This document shows, piece after piece, positions 35,501 through 45,408 of a stretch of 64,000 nt of DNA (position 1 is its first letter; each line of letters opens with the position of its first letter). The position numbers and the translations under genes were made by a program. The notes under the pieces were generated by a model. It was given only the letters and a program-made list of their open reading frames with translations, was not told where the DNA came from and ran no database searches. Source of the stretch: Guyanagaster necrorhizus (Eukaryota > Basidiomycota > Agaricomycetes > Agaricales > Physalacriaceae); assembly GCF_019112545.1 (NCBI RefSeq), contig NW_025064896.1, positions 1,071,966 to 1,135,965 of the forward strand, read 5' to 3'.

Positions 35501-36300
35501 CCAATAGTTCTGTACCAGTTGAAGTTTTCTGTCTTTCTTTTTGATGAAAAAGAAGGATGATGCCATTGGTGATTTTGATGGTCAGATTCTCCCGCTGGAT
35601 AAGTTCTTCTTGAGGAACTTATCTAGTTTTTGTTGTTTGTTATTGCCCAGTGGATAACACTTGCAATCTAGGTTGGCATTCGAGTTGGGGATTAATTCGA
35701 TGGCATGGTCCCAGAGCTTTGAGTTGGGTAGTTCATCAAAACTCTCTTTTTTTGAATAAATCCCAATAATCGCATGTCCATTTGGGTACCATTTTCTTGA
35801 ATGTCCTTTCCTCTTTTCTGGCATTAGCCTTTGCTGCCAGATCATTGGCATGGTGTGTTGCCCAAATGTTAATGGCCCTTTGTATGTCGATGGCAAGGAT
35901 TGTCTTGCCATCTTCCATTTCTTCATCCCATCGGTCCTTGGGATCTTCATCTGGTAATTCAAATGGAATCTTCTCATAATGGCATCAAGCAAAAATGATG
36001 CATCCAGTCTTTCAATTGATTAGCAGATTGTGTCTGATTAGCCAATCATGACTGAAGAATATTTCCTTGGTCCCTAGCTCAGTTACAGCTAGGTCAATTT
36101 GTTCTGAATGATCACCAATAGTGAGCCTAAGCTCTACATATTCAGTGATTGATCCAGCCTGGTTCTTTGTTCCATCAGCATTATAGACTGGGATAGGTGC
36201 TGCTGTTGCCCATGTGGATAGTTGATGCTTGTTGACAAAAGCTTGATTGATGGAACTCCCCATGCAGCTGCTGTTGATCAGGGCAGTGACTGCATAGGTA
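32573..36300 (-). pseudogene. Element B pol with C-terminal extension
   Basis: Same order as element A. Protease (36263 leftward) reads ALINSSCMGSS, again with Asn for the catalytic Asp. Reverse transcriptase (about 35800-34900) has FIKKKDRKLQ, YYTKLDVQWGYNNIHI and YLDDILIM. RNase H is at 34860-34370. Integrase at 34100-33386 shows CEVC, IIIVDHFSK, ISDRGPQFISKF and YHPQINGQ. The GPY-like end is TPYMASAFPNQE. The chromodomain (about 33060-32960) has its central Trp codon changed to TGA (VS-stop-KGYEPESNQWV). A Gln/Pro-rich tail of about 115 residues (32920-32573) follows that A lacks. Fewer stops than A, in line with a later insertion. Confidence 0.92.
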
Positions 36301-39300
36301 GATTGGGATGACCTTTGGGGCTCTCTGCCCCTTTTCAGCCCTTCATTGGCACTTGAGTTGTTGGAGTTGGTTGTTCTGATTCCTTAGGCGATTCCATAAG
36401 AGTGGTACTGTCAGGTATATTCAGATGCATGCATAATTTAGACATAGGTGGAGCAACTACAGAGGGAAAATTGTCAGTCTATTCAACAGCTGGGGGTGAC
36501 AGTCCACTAATTAGTATTTGGGCTGAGTCAGTGGAATCGCTCACTGCTCGGCCTTGTCTTTTACCTCCTCAGGCTTGTCTTCTGGCCCAAGGTTTTGGTC
36601 CTCCTTCATCAACTCAGCAATCTGTGCTTGAATGTCTTCCCAGATGTGTTTATTCTTCTTCTGGAGGTAGTTTTGTGCCATGTGGCTCTTTTGGCTGTAG
36701 TTGAAACACTTCCCCCCCTTCTTGAGGTGATCCATGTCTATTGGCTGACCTGTTCTAGTAAATGTCATGTCTGTACTAGTTTGCTTCTCTCTGAAAGAAG
36801 TTGGGGTCAAGCCTCTGGGCTTGGTGGACATGGTTGGAGCCAGGGTGGAAGCCTTCGATCCTTGCCCCTGGCTTCTATAAGTTCCATATGCCAGGGTCAT
36901 TGCTTCAGCCTTTTGTCATTGTTGTTCCTTGTATATGGTAATGATTCAGGCCTTCCACTCATCATATCCGATGGGGATCCCTTGTCCAATGTCAGAGATA
37001 GTGATGAGGTAATGAGATGGTAGGCCCATCTTCATGTATTCAACTATTCATCCAGAGTCTGCAATGTCATCGTGAACTCCAGCAAGCCATCCAAGTCATT
37101 CTAATTCATCGAAGTAATCAGTGGCAGCTTTGCCGGTCATCTTATATTCCTTCATCTTTTGCTTGTGAACTTCTTGGACAGCCGGATCTGTGAACTTGTT
37201 GACAATCATTTGTTTGAATACCAGTCATGAGAGGTATCAGTGATAAGTCCTCATGGTGGACCAGAATGTTGGGGAGATTAGGACTCACTAGGTCTTTGCT
37301 TTGTCAGCCATATGAGTGACCACAAAGGTGACCTTGTACATGTCGGCAAGGAAGTATGGTGTGAATACCTGAAAGTATTGGTCACAGTCGATCAGGAATT
37401 GGTTGATATCATTGGAAGCTCCCTGGAAGGGTTTGGGCTCTGCTATCAGAATCGGTTTGACATTAAGAATTTGAGCCCCTGCATCAAGAGTGGACATCAG
37501 GTTGGGCCACCCTCCAGCAGGTGGTCCCGACCATCCACTCAGGGATCCTGGGAAAGAATGGAAGGAGCCATCATCAGTGATGGGGCTTCCTGGTGGAGGA
37601 ACTGTCTTCCATATGATCTGCCCATTCTTGACAGTCCAGCTCTGGCCAAATGCCACAGGGTCATCTTCTGTAGGGGCCAGTTCAGCAGGTTCAGGATCCT
37701 TGCTGCCTTCAGCTTTGTCTGGTGGTGGCTGCCTGGTGAATGGTTGTCAAACCAGGAACCTCCATGGGTTCAGGTGGTAACTACTCGGCTTGGGTCGGTA
37801 TTGAGAAAGCCAAGATGCCATGCTGCAGATGGTGGAGGTGGCAAACAAGTATCTTGATGACATTGTTCGGATAGTGGGCACCATATTGGCCAGCTGGCTT
37901 GGCACAATACCTGGCATCCACAGTCTTAGTGTTGTGCCATACTTTGGCCTGTATAGTGGTAATGCCTGCATCTGATGTCCTAAATATTGTTTATTGTAAA
38001 TAAAAATGGCCCACTCAGTGGCTGCATATTGTAAAATCTCTGTGCACTTGATATAGTCAGTGGAGAGGTATCTTTGTCCTATGGGTGACACCAACCAGGT
38101 GTCATCCATTCACAATGTTGTTGTTCCTTCCTGAAACAACTCTATAAAATCCTCCTTTCACACTTCTCATGCTAGCTCCCTCTGCTTCTGTTCATGCATA
38201 TTGATGTTCCACGAGCTGACCCAGTCAGTTAGAGGGTCCATGACTTCCTCATCATGATTCTCCTCTCTCTCATCATCTGCGTCTCCACTGGTGGTCTTGC
38301 TGTCCATGTCCCCCTTGAGGAGAGAACTGTCACATGAAGTCATAGACCTCTGGGATAGTCATGCTGGGGCTGCATGCTGGGTCTAGCATCATCAGGTCTG
38401 GGGCGAGGAGTAGGTGGCTGCTTGAGCTGCTCTGGTGGCTCCTCGATGCTCATTGCTGTGCATGCCATTGCTCTGTGATACCAGTGGAAGTTTCTGTAAA
38501 ACTTTGGGTTAAGGAAAAGGGCCATGAAACTTTCATTGAGGAACCTCTTGAGGTTGCCAGTTGGGTCGATACCCTCATTGTCTCCTCCGATTGTGCCTCT
38601 TTCTGCTAGAATTCCATCTCCTCAGACCAGGATGTCATCTGTCTCAGCAATGGTGTTGGTCCCGTAAGATAGTGGGTGGTTGTCATTGAGGTTTGACTGG
38701 GCCTCTTCCTTGATAGGGTCTGCCCAGGGGTCAGACTCAATGGTGGGAGTGGTAGGTTCCCAGAAAGGTGAGTTGGAGGTGGTGGTCCTGACAATGGTGT
38801 CGGTAAGACTTTCCCCCTCCATCCTCCTTTGTTCTTCTGCTGCTCATGCTTAAAGGTAGTGCCCAAAGAGGGCGTTCTCCCTCATGATCTCATTGTCAAT
38901 GTGTGCCTGCTCCTCCCTGTGCTCGGAAACATGATGGGTACATCGAACTTGGTCCTCTCTGGGGAGGACCATAACAGTGGGGTTAGCTGGCCATGTTCCT
39001 GCTGGTACTGCTCATGTGCTTTCTGCTCTGCTAGTATGACTGCTAGCTGGGCCGCACTCCATCCGGTCAGCCTCGACAGCAGTGGCCTGCCACCAGTGGC
39101 ACTCATTGCTGTTGTCAGGCCAATACTGGTTGTTTCCAGCCCTGGCTCTGCTGCTAGTCCTTCTGTCATTCATGGATATGGTTGATTGAGACCCATGGCC
39201 TCTGGAACCTTGGGTTCCTCAAGCCATCTGTGGGGCATCCAGGGAGTCTCTAGCACAACATCCAATGCCAGTGCTAGAGATGGGGGTTGCTGTCCTGGTT

Positions 39301-39598
39301 GCTGGGATGCTGTGCTGGAGGGATGGGATGGGGGTGTTGGGTCTGGGTCATTGAAACCCCATAGCCCAAGGGTTTCCAGTGTTTTGGATAACTGCTGTTG
39401 GGGGTTGTGGAAGGTATGTATGCTGCTGATGCTGCTCCTCTTCTTCCCTAGGATGTTTCTGAGCTGAGCTCCCAGGGATGCTTTTGGGGTCTGTTCCTTC
39501 TGTGGGTTGAAAGGACTGTCAGGCAGAGGCAGGGATGTTATGGAGGGGGAGGTCTGGTGTGACATTTCAGAGGATAGTTCGAATACATTGGAATTCAT
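36301..39598 (-). pseudogene. Element B gag, long form
   Basis: Starts at the ATG at 39598 (MNSNVFELSSEMSHQTSPS), 31 bases inside the upstream membrane ORF. A long Pro/Ser/Gln-rich N-terminal part (39598-38600) precedes the capsid-like core at 37860-37060, seen in QIIWKTVPPPGSP, KPFQGASNDINQFLIDC and YFQVFTPYFLADM. The knuckle near 36700 reads CFNYSQKSHMAQNY: two of its cysteines are now tyrosines (TGT/TGC to TAT/TAC), so RNA binding would be lost. Several stops interrupt the frame. Confidence 0.82.
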
Positions 39599-39752
39599 GA
39601 TAGTGCCTGATTGTCCAAGCTATGATTGATTGGCATCCATGGCACAGCTGTATGATCACCAATAAACCGATCAAGATTCCTATAATAGATGCTAGGAGTT
39701 TGAAGAACTCATGAGTAAAGTTTGGATCAGAAGGATTAAGGGTAGGTGGCAT
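39567..39752 (-). CDS. Element B small membrane ORF ahead of gag (ORF0)
   Basis: 61 codons from an ATG 56 bases after the 5' LTR. It starts MPPTLNPSDPNFTHEFFKLL, then a strong membrane segment ASIIGILIGLLVIIQLC, then HGCQSIIAWTIRHYHEFQ. It overlaps the gag start by 31 bases in another frame. Homologous ORFs lie at the same place in elements A and C, so it is a real conserved part of this family. I know no function; membrane anchoring of an early product is inference. Confidence 0.7.
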   Translation of the reverse strand: MPPTLNPSDPNFTHEFFKLLASIIGILIGLLVIIQLCHGCQSIIAWTIRHYHEFQCIRTIL

Positions 39753-39808
39753 TCAGTTTCTCAGCACAATTGGGCTTGAGGAAGGGAAGCTAGAAGCTTT
39801 GAGCTAAT

Positions 39809-40181
39809 TGTTAAGTTCAAACTCCATGTGACTATCAACATATGATAAACAGTTCAGAACCTCGCACTTCAGATTAGACTGACTGAGTTCACTGATGTGT
39901 CAATAGAGATGTGTGGTCAAGGTGGTTGCCCCCTGCTGTTGCCAGTTGCTCCACAAAAGCTGTTGTCTTGCTGTTGTGCTGTTATTGCTGCACTGCAATT
40001 AGAGGACAAAAGTGGTATTGTCTCTCCCTTCACAGCGCACAGCAACAATAAGACAATGACTGACTGGGTTGCTGAGCTAAGTGTTCCCATGGTCCTAAGT
40101 GCTGGCCTAAGTGCCCTGACTAAGTAAAGATAGGGGTCATTTTCAAAGAAAAAAGGAAAGAAAATAGGAAAAATCATAACA
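39809..40181 (-). repeat. Element B 5' LTR, deleted (373 bases)
   Basis: Starts TGTTAAGTTC, ends ATCATAACA. Compared with 32018-32535 it lacks 145 bases; the break lies between two copies of GTTGC, so microhomology or slippage is likely. The lost part includes the TATA-like box and the presumed transcription start. Confidence 0.94.
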
Positions 40182-40186
40182 TCCTG

Positions 40187-42824
40187 GCAGTTGTCCCTGA
40201 TGCTTTGTTCGGAGTTGGTGGTGTCGACTTTTTGGAGTATTCTTGCAGTGTCATTGATTCTGCTTTCTGCCTTTGTCATTCCTTGTACATCTTGATGATT
40301 TGTTCTTTCCACTCATCATAACTATTTGGCATCAGCACTTTGACACTGATTGCAGAAATCATCATGATGTATGAAGAAGAGACTTCTTGCTTGAGGGCCT
40401 CGACTATTCGTCTGTTGTTTGCTATATTGTCTTGGAATCTGGTGAGCTTCATCAGATGTTTCAGCTCATCGAAGTAGTCTGTCACCACTTTTTCTCCCAT
40501 CTTATACTCCTTGATCTTCTGCTTGTGGACCTTCTGTACCACGGGATCAATGAATTTGTCATTCAACATTTGCTTGAAGACCAGCCATGAAGGGTACTGG
40601 TAGTGCTCCCAAGTTGATGATCAGAAGTTTGGTGAGATTAAGATCTACCAGGTTTTGGCTTTTTCTTTGAGGTACAATGCTGCAAAAATAACCTTGTTCA
40701 TGTTGGTGCCCAAGTATCTGATGTACAACTCAAAATACTGCTTGCAGTCAACCAGAAATCAGTTGATGTCATCAGATGCCCCTTTGAAGGGTTGGGGCTT
40801 CTGTAAGAGATCAGGTCAGCACTGAAGGATGGCCATATCATGGGGTAGGGCACCCATCAGGTTTGGCCAATCAGAGAATGAGGGTCATTGCCACTCATGT
40901 GAGAGTCTTAGGAATGAATGGAGGGAGTTGTTGTTGGTGATGGGACTTCCACATAGTAATGCTTCCTTTCAGACAATTACTCTATCTCATATAGTGAAGC
41001 CCAGTCAGACTGCTTTTGGGTCATCTTGGATTAGGTCTTTTTCCATATTACTCTCTGTTGCTTTGTCAGATGGAGGCTGTGCTCCCAGGAATCTGCTGCC
41101 TCTGCCAGTCCAAGAGTTTTGGTACCTGACTGGTTGTCCCTTCAGTGATGGTTGTGTTCATGATAGCCAAGTTGCTGCTGATTGAGCCAATGGAGTGGAG
41201 TTCGAAAGGGTACTGCAGATGGATGAGGCCATATATACAGCTTGTTTCAGGGGTATGGGTGGTGTTGGCAGCATTGGACATATGTGTACCAGCATCTGGT
41301 ATGCCAGTGGTCTTTGAACTTGGTCTTCAGGGTGTCTTTCATTGTATTGGATTGCAGCATAATCTGTTGTCACATGCCTCAGAATCTCTGTCCGTTCATC
41401 ATTTGTAGAATGCAAATATAATTGTCCTAGTTGTGATGCTATCTAAGTAGCATCATGCTATAAAAAGTTTACCCTCTGCAGGTAGTACTCCTGGTACTCT
41501 TGCATCCTTGCTTTCTTCATCTCCTGCTCCAGTTCTTCTTTGTCTGTTGTTTCATATGTGAATCCTCTCTTGGGGTGGAGCAGGTCACTACTTTCAGTTT
41601 CCTCTGTGTCCTTATCATCCTCTTCCTCCTTGAGGAGAGAAACAGCAGGCAGGTCATAGAAACTCCTGGCCTTGCCTAGCTGTATCATTGCTTCACTGCC
41701 CTGGCTGGGTGCTTGGATCAGCAGTTGCAGAACCTGGTGTATTGTCATAGGTGGTGGCAGGCCAGCTGCCAATGGTTGAATCATACTGGTTTCTCCCAGT
41801 TGCTCTCACTGCCTCCACTCGCTCGTGATAGAGGCAGATGTTCTGCTGGTAGTTGTCATTGATAAGCTGTCCAACAACCCTACTTCCAAGAAATCCTCAG
41901 AGTGTGCAGGCAGAGATGTGGGCATTACTGGGGACTCAGAGTCCATAATGCCCAAGGATAGACTCATCACTCCCAAAGACAGAGTCGGCACTGGGGGTTC
42001 ATTGAGAAGGAGGGTATTGTGGGGTTGGGGATCAGTGTCCTCTCCTGGTGTGGGTTCCATTGGCCCAGTATTCAGGGGTCCCACTTTGTGAAGTACTAGG
42101 TTCTCTGAAGATGGAGGTGGAGAGGGAGGGGTCTGCTTGTACTGGCACAAGTACACTAGCGATCTCTGGTTGAAGTCCATACCAATTAGAGATGTCAGCC
42201 CTAACCAGTCTTTCCCTCTCCACTTCTCATTGGTGGTTCCTGTTCTGCTCATCATACTTGGTGGCTGCTTGCCTCTGAGACTCCTCTGTCATGATTCTGC
42301 TCTCAGGCTCATGGCATTACTGGCTGTGGCTCATTCCACTGCCTGTGCCCTTCCTGTTGGATGGCTTCATCATAGTCAAAAGGGACAGTAAAGTCCCAGG
42401 TCAGAAAGTATTGGCATATGGTTTCTTCTCATCATTGTCATCTTTGTTTGTCATTTGGCTGATTGTTGACATCTTCCCCCATCCAGGTGCTGGTGGCTGT
42501 AGGAGAATAGGAGCCATGAGGCTGGCTGCCAGATGTTAGTGCATGGGATCTTGGAGCCATCCAAAGGGCATCAAGAGAGTCCTGGGCACAGTTGGCAATC
42601 CCATGGGTCTGAGAGGCAGAAGAGAGAGAGAGGGACTGCTGGAAGAAGTCCTCTGGGAGATCCTGGACCTTGGAGAGGTTTCCTGGTACAAGGATTCTGT
42701 ACCTTCTTGAGATGCTATGGTCTCAGTTTTCAGGTCAAGGAGAGTACTGTTTTCCCTCTTCTTCTTGACCATTCCCCTGATGCATGCTGCTAGGCCTAGC
42801 TTCTGGGGGCTGGTAGGTCATTCA
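40187..42824 (-). pseudogene. Element A gag, 5' part
   Basis: Continues the gag cut by B. A retrotransposon capsid-type block at 40569-40276 has EYKMGEKVVTDYFDELKHL and SYDEWKEQIIKMYKE. Upstream are the MIQPLAAGLPPPMTIHQVLQ block (41784-41458), an acidic stretch EEEDDKDTEETESSD, and a Pro-rich N-terminal region to about 42790. Many frame changes and stops. Confidence 0.8.
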
Positions 42825-43052
42825 TCAGGATTCAGGGATGTCATGAAGAGAGAGATCAGGGGTTATGTTGCATAAGATGCATTGGATGTTTTGAAATTCT
42901 TGATAATGTCTGATAGCCTAGGCAGTGATAGAATGGCATCCCTGGCACAGCTGGATGATCACCAATAAACCGATCAATGTTTTGATGATAGAAGAGAGGA
43001 GTTCAAAGAACTCATGGTTAAAATTTGGGTTGTCATTGCTAGAGAGAGGCAT
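42825..43052 (-). pseudogene. Element A small membrane ORF (ORF0), one stop
   Basis: Homologue of the element B ORF0: MPLSSNDNPNFNHEFFELL, membrane segment SSIIKTLIGLLVIIQLC, then QGCHSITA-stop-AIRHYQEF. The TAG replaces the Trp seen in B. After the stop the frame stays open (CILCNITPDLSLHDIPES) to a TGA at 42825, so the intact ORF may once have had about 75 codons. Confidence 0.68.
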
Positions 43053-43094
43053 TCAGTTTCTCAGCACAGTTGGGCTTGAGAAAGGGAAGTAGGA

Positions 43095-43107
43095 AGCTTC
43101 AAGCTAA
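43095..43107 (-). promoter_or_regulatory. Primer binding site of element A (self-primed type)
   Basis: TTAGCTTGAAGCT in element direction, one base after the 5' LTR. Complementary over 13 of 13 bases to 43260-43272. Confidence 0.6.
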
Positions 43108-43108
43108 T

Positions 43109-43566
43109 TGTTAGATCCAAGTGTCATATGAGCAGAACCACATGATAAACAGAAGCTACCTTGCACTTTGAGTAGTTGTCTGAGTCCACTGATGTGTTCC
43201 CATGTGATGTGTCACAAGGCCAAGAAATAGGCTTGAGGGTAGAATGGTGTGTATAAACTTTAGCTTGAAGCTGAGGTTTTCCAGTAAGAGCTAGCCCTCT
43301 TAAATACTATACATGATTCACTATTATTACTTTGTACTTATTGTGTGTTTCTTAGTCCTGGATGCCCATTGTTCTTGAGCATTGTTACTGTACATAAAAG
43401 GTTGATTGTGTGTTTGTTGTTAAACATCGGTAGTATTGGAAAACTATGACAAAGTCAGCTTGTTGTGATGACTAAGCTGCTCCCATGGTCCTAAGTGCTT
43501 GTTCTTGATGCCTTAACTAAGCATAAATAGGGGTTTATGTTTAAAAAGGAAGGAAAAATCATAACA
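43109..43566 (-). repeat. Element A 5' LTR
   Basis: 458 bases, same ends as 27432-27889. In element direction: U3 of about 294 bases, TATA-like TATTTAAG (43306-43299), presumed start near 43272. Confidence 0.95.
43260..43272 (-). promoter_or_regulatory. Presumed transcription start and self-primer of element A
   Basis: In element direction AGCTTCAAGCTAA begins about 34 bases after the TATA-like box (43299-43306). It is the exact reverse complement of the leader 13-mer at 43095-43107, next to the LTR. This matches Tf1-type self-priming, where the 5' end of the transcript folds back onto the primer site. Confidence 0.6.
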
Positions 43567-43571
43567 AATTG

Positions 43572-44110
43572 AGGGTTAGTAAAACTGTTAGGCCAGATCT
43601 CTACACAGAGAAATGCAGTTGCATATGGCTCACTGAGCTGGTGTGAGCAGTATCATCTTGTGTTTCATTGCTTTTGTTTCATATTTTCAAGGATTAACAG
43701 TCAGTTTATCCAGAGTAAGTCTTTGGTTTTTTAATTTGAGTCAGTCACTCCAGATCTTGTTTGCTATATACCACTTCTCTGGGCAGTCATCTTCTCTAAT
43801 GATGCATCTCTGGCATCTAAGTTTTCATATGAGGTGAGTCATCTCTATCATTAGTATCTTATAAAGCCTTGTAGCTCTCCTATCTACTGATCCTTCTGCA
43901 TCATAGATCTTTATTACTGTTGTCTCTAGGGCCACATTAAAGGTCAGTGTGATTCATGTACCTCCTCTCATTTCTCATAGTTTTTGTGTTAGGTCTCATA
44001 CTTGTTTTTGTCTTTTGATATCACAATCTATCAGGATATGCTTTATTGACTCTACTACTTTGCACTGTGGGCATAAGAGGTGAGATTTCATAATGTTGAG
44101 TTGTTGTCTT
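43572..44110 (-). pseudogene. LINE-derived C-terminal fragment with Cys-His motif
   Basis: On the minus strand one frame reads LLCPQCKVVESIKHILIDC (about 44082-44030), a C-x2-C..H-x4-C motif typical of the end of non-LTR retrotransposon proteins. It continues with RATRLYKILMIEMTHLI, a TGA, KLRCQRCIIREDD and EKWYIANKIWSD. This is the wording of a well-populated agaricomycete LINE/RNase H group. Five Trp positions are TGA. The fragment is cut on the left by the target site of element A. Confidence 0.65.
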
Positions 44111-44907
44111 CTTGAATTAGGCAGTAAGCAGGATCTTTATTAAGTACCAACAGTTATCAGAGATCTCACCTACAACAGATATCACTCTATAGAGTCTCTG
44201 CTTTACTCACTAGCAGAACATAGAGAATGATAGGCCTTAATCCAATGAAATATAGTATAAAACACTCTGATGATGCTTTGACAACACAGGGTTAGTTCAA
44301 AGATAAAACTGCTATATATTATAAAATGAAACTGCTACACTTTCTCTTGTTTCTGATAATCTTGGATCTCAGAGTGGATTAGACAATATGTCAGAAGATG
44401 AAGAAGAGAATATTAAGAGTGCTGTAGCCACTCTTCTCACCACTGCCCTTGATATAGTGTATAACTAATCTCTGTCTCTATTGTATCCTCATGTGCATCT
44501 ATAGATGGTTGCTATTCTTAAAGGATTTGTGCTTGCAATGGTTCCAAATCCTTAGGTCTTTGAGAAGACACAGGCTAAGATTGATACTATTATTGATCAT
44601 AACTGACTTCCATCTTTTAAGGATATGGATCCACTGTCTTATATAGAGGTAATTATCTATAAATGACACTGATATATCTTTGAATATATTATTTTATTCT
44701 TATTGTTTAAGTTGTCTGTATAGCTGGAGCATAGCACTTATATTAGTGATTCCTCATAAACTCATTCAAGATAACATCTACAAAGGCTTTCTTCTCTCTG
44801 GCAGAGCTACTGTGATATTCAATATTTAGTGAGTCTGAAATATATGGTATTACTATGTTTAATCTAAATGTTTTTTATCTAATATTATATTTTATATATG
44901 CCTAGAT
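44111..44907 (+). pseudogene. Decayed unknown gene fragment
   Basis: I do not recognise it. The plus strand holds MSEDEEENIKSAVATLLTTA, then KGFVLAMVPNP, QAKIDTIID and FKDMDPLSYIE. A GTAATTAT..TTGTTTAAG segment (about 44649-44711) looks like an intron. After it come LEHSTYISDSS and KGFLLSGRATVIFNI-like sequence in shifting frames. It reads like a host-type gene that has lost its CGs along with the transposons, ending at the LTR at 44908. Confidence 0.35.
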
Positions 44908-45408
44908 TGTTATATGCATGCCACCAGCCTCTATGTCACCTCAACCAATCATGAATTCAATCATGGAAACCCACTGGACTCTGGCTGCTTCTCATTACCT
45001 ATTAATTTTATTTTCATCATTATCATTTCACATCCATATTTCACATTGTAATATCTAGACCCCAAACTCAGTAGCAAATATTGACATCAGAATCCAATAG
45101 AACCTGATTCAGAATTAGCTACCATTAGTATATAAAGCCATGTATAACCATTGTAACTACTCAGTTTGAATATCAACTTGGATAAGCTATCTACACTTTG
45201 CATTCACTTCAACTCCTCCCTACCTTGTCTATTGGATTCTGCTCCAAAGGATATTCCTGTTTGCTTCTCTGATGGAACTCTGTTCTGTCTATCCAGATCT
45301 TTGGACTCTGACTCAAGGGTGATATTGCCAATAGCTTTGTCAATGCCCATGCACTCTGCCAGACTCTGCATGTGCACTCAAGCTCACTTGATTGGCATGT
45401 TCCTAACA
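44908..45408 (+). repeat. Family-2 LTR copy 1 (501 bases)
   Basis: Starts TGTTATATGCATGCC and ends TTCCTAACA, oriented as for a plus-coding element. No matching 5-base flanks (left TAGAT, right CCATG), so it is a solo, recombined or truncated copy. It cuts element C on its left side. Confidence 0.88.

Larger units (their letters stand above)
32018..40181 (-). mobile_element. Element B: second Ty3/gypsy chromovirus, nested in A
   Basis: 8164 bases, minus-oriented, with its own distinct LTRs (32018-32535 and 39809-40181) and a perfect 5-base target duplication TCCTG (32013-32017 and 40182-40186). It carries the same gene order as A but its LTRs are clearly a different family. It is younger than A by position. 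Its 5' LTR has lost 145 bases that hold the promoter and primer region. Confidence 0.96.
27432..43566 (-). mobile_element. Element A: Ty3/gypsy chromovirus, minus-oriented, interrupted by element B
   Basis: Bounded by two 458-base LTRs (27432-27889 and 43109-43566) and a perfect 5-base target duplication AATTG (27427-27431 and 43567-43571). Without B it is about 8.0 kb. Order in its own direction: 5' LTR (right), 56-base leader, small membrane ORF, long gag with CCHC knuckle, protease, reverse transcriptase, RNase H, integrase, chromodomain, purine tract, 3' LTR (left). It is inactive: multiple stops, and the protease Asp is lost. Confidence 0.95.

Noticed and set aside
39567..39752. ORF0 as an envelope protein
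   Set aside because: It is only about 60-75 codons, precedes gag, and has no signal peptide or fusion-protein features; one membrane segment does not support that call.
27432..43566. CRISPR array or tandem repeats in the repeat-rich region
   Set aside because: The repeats are long LTR pairs and element internal regions, not short regularly spaced units.
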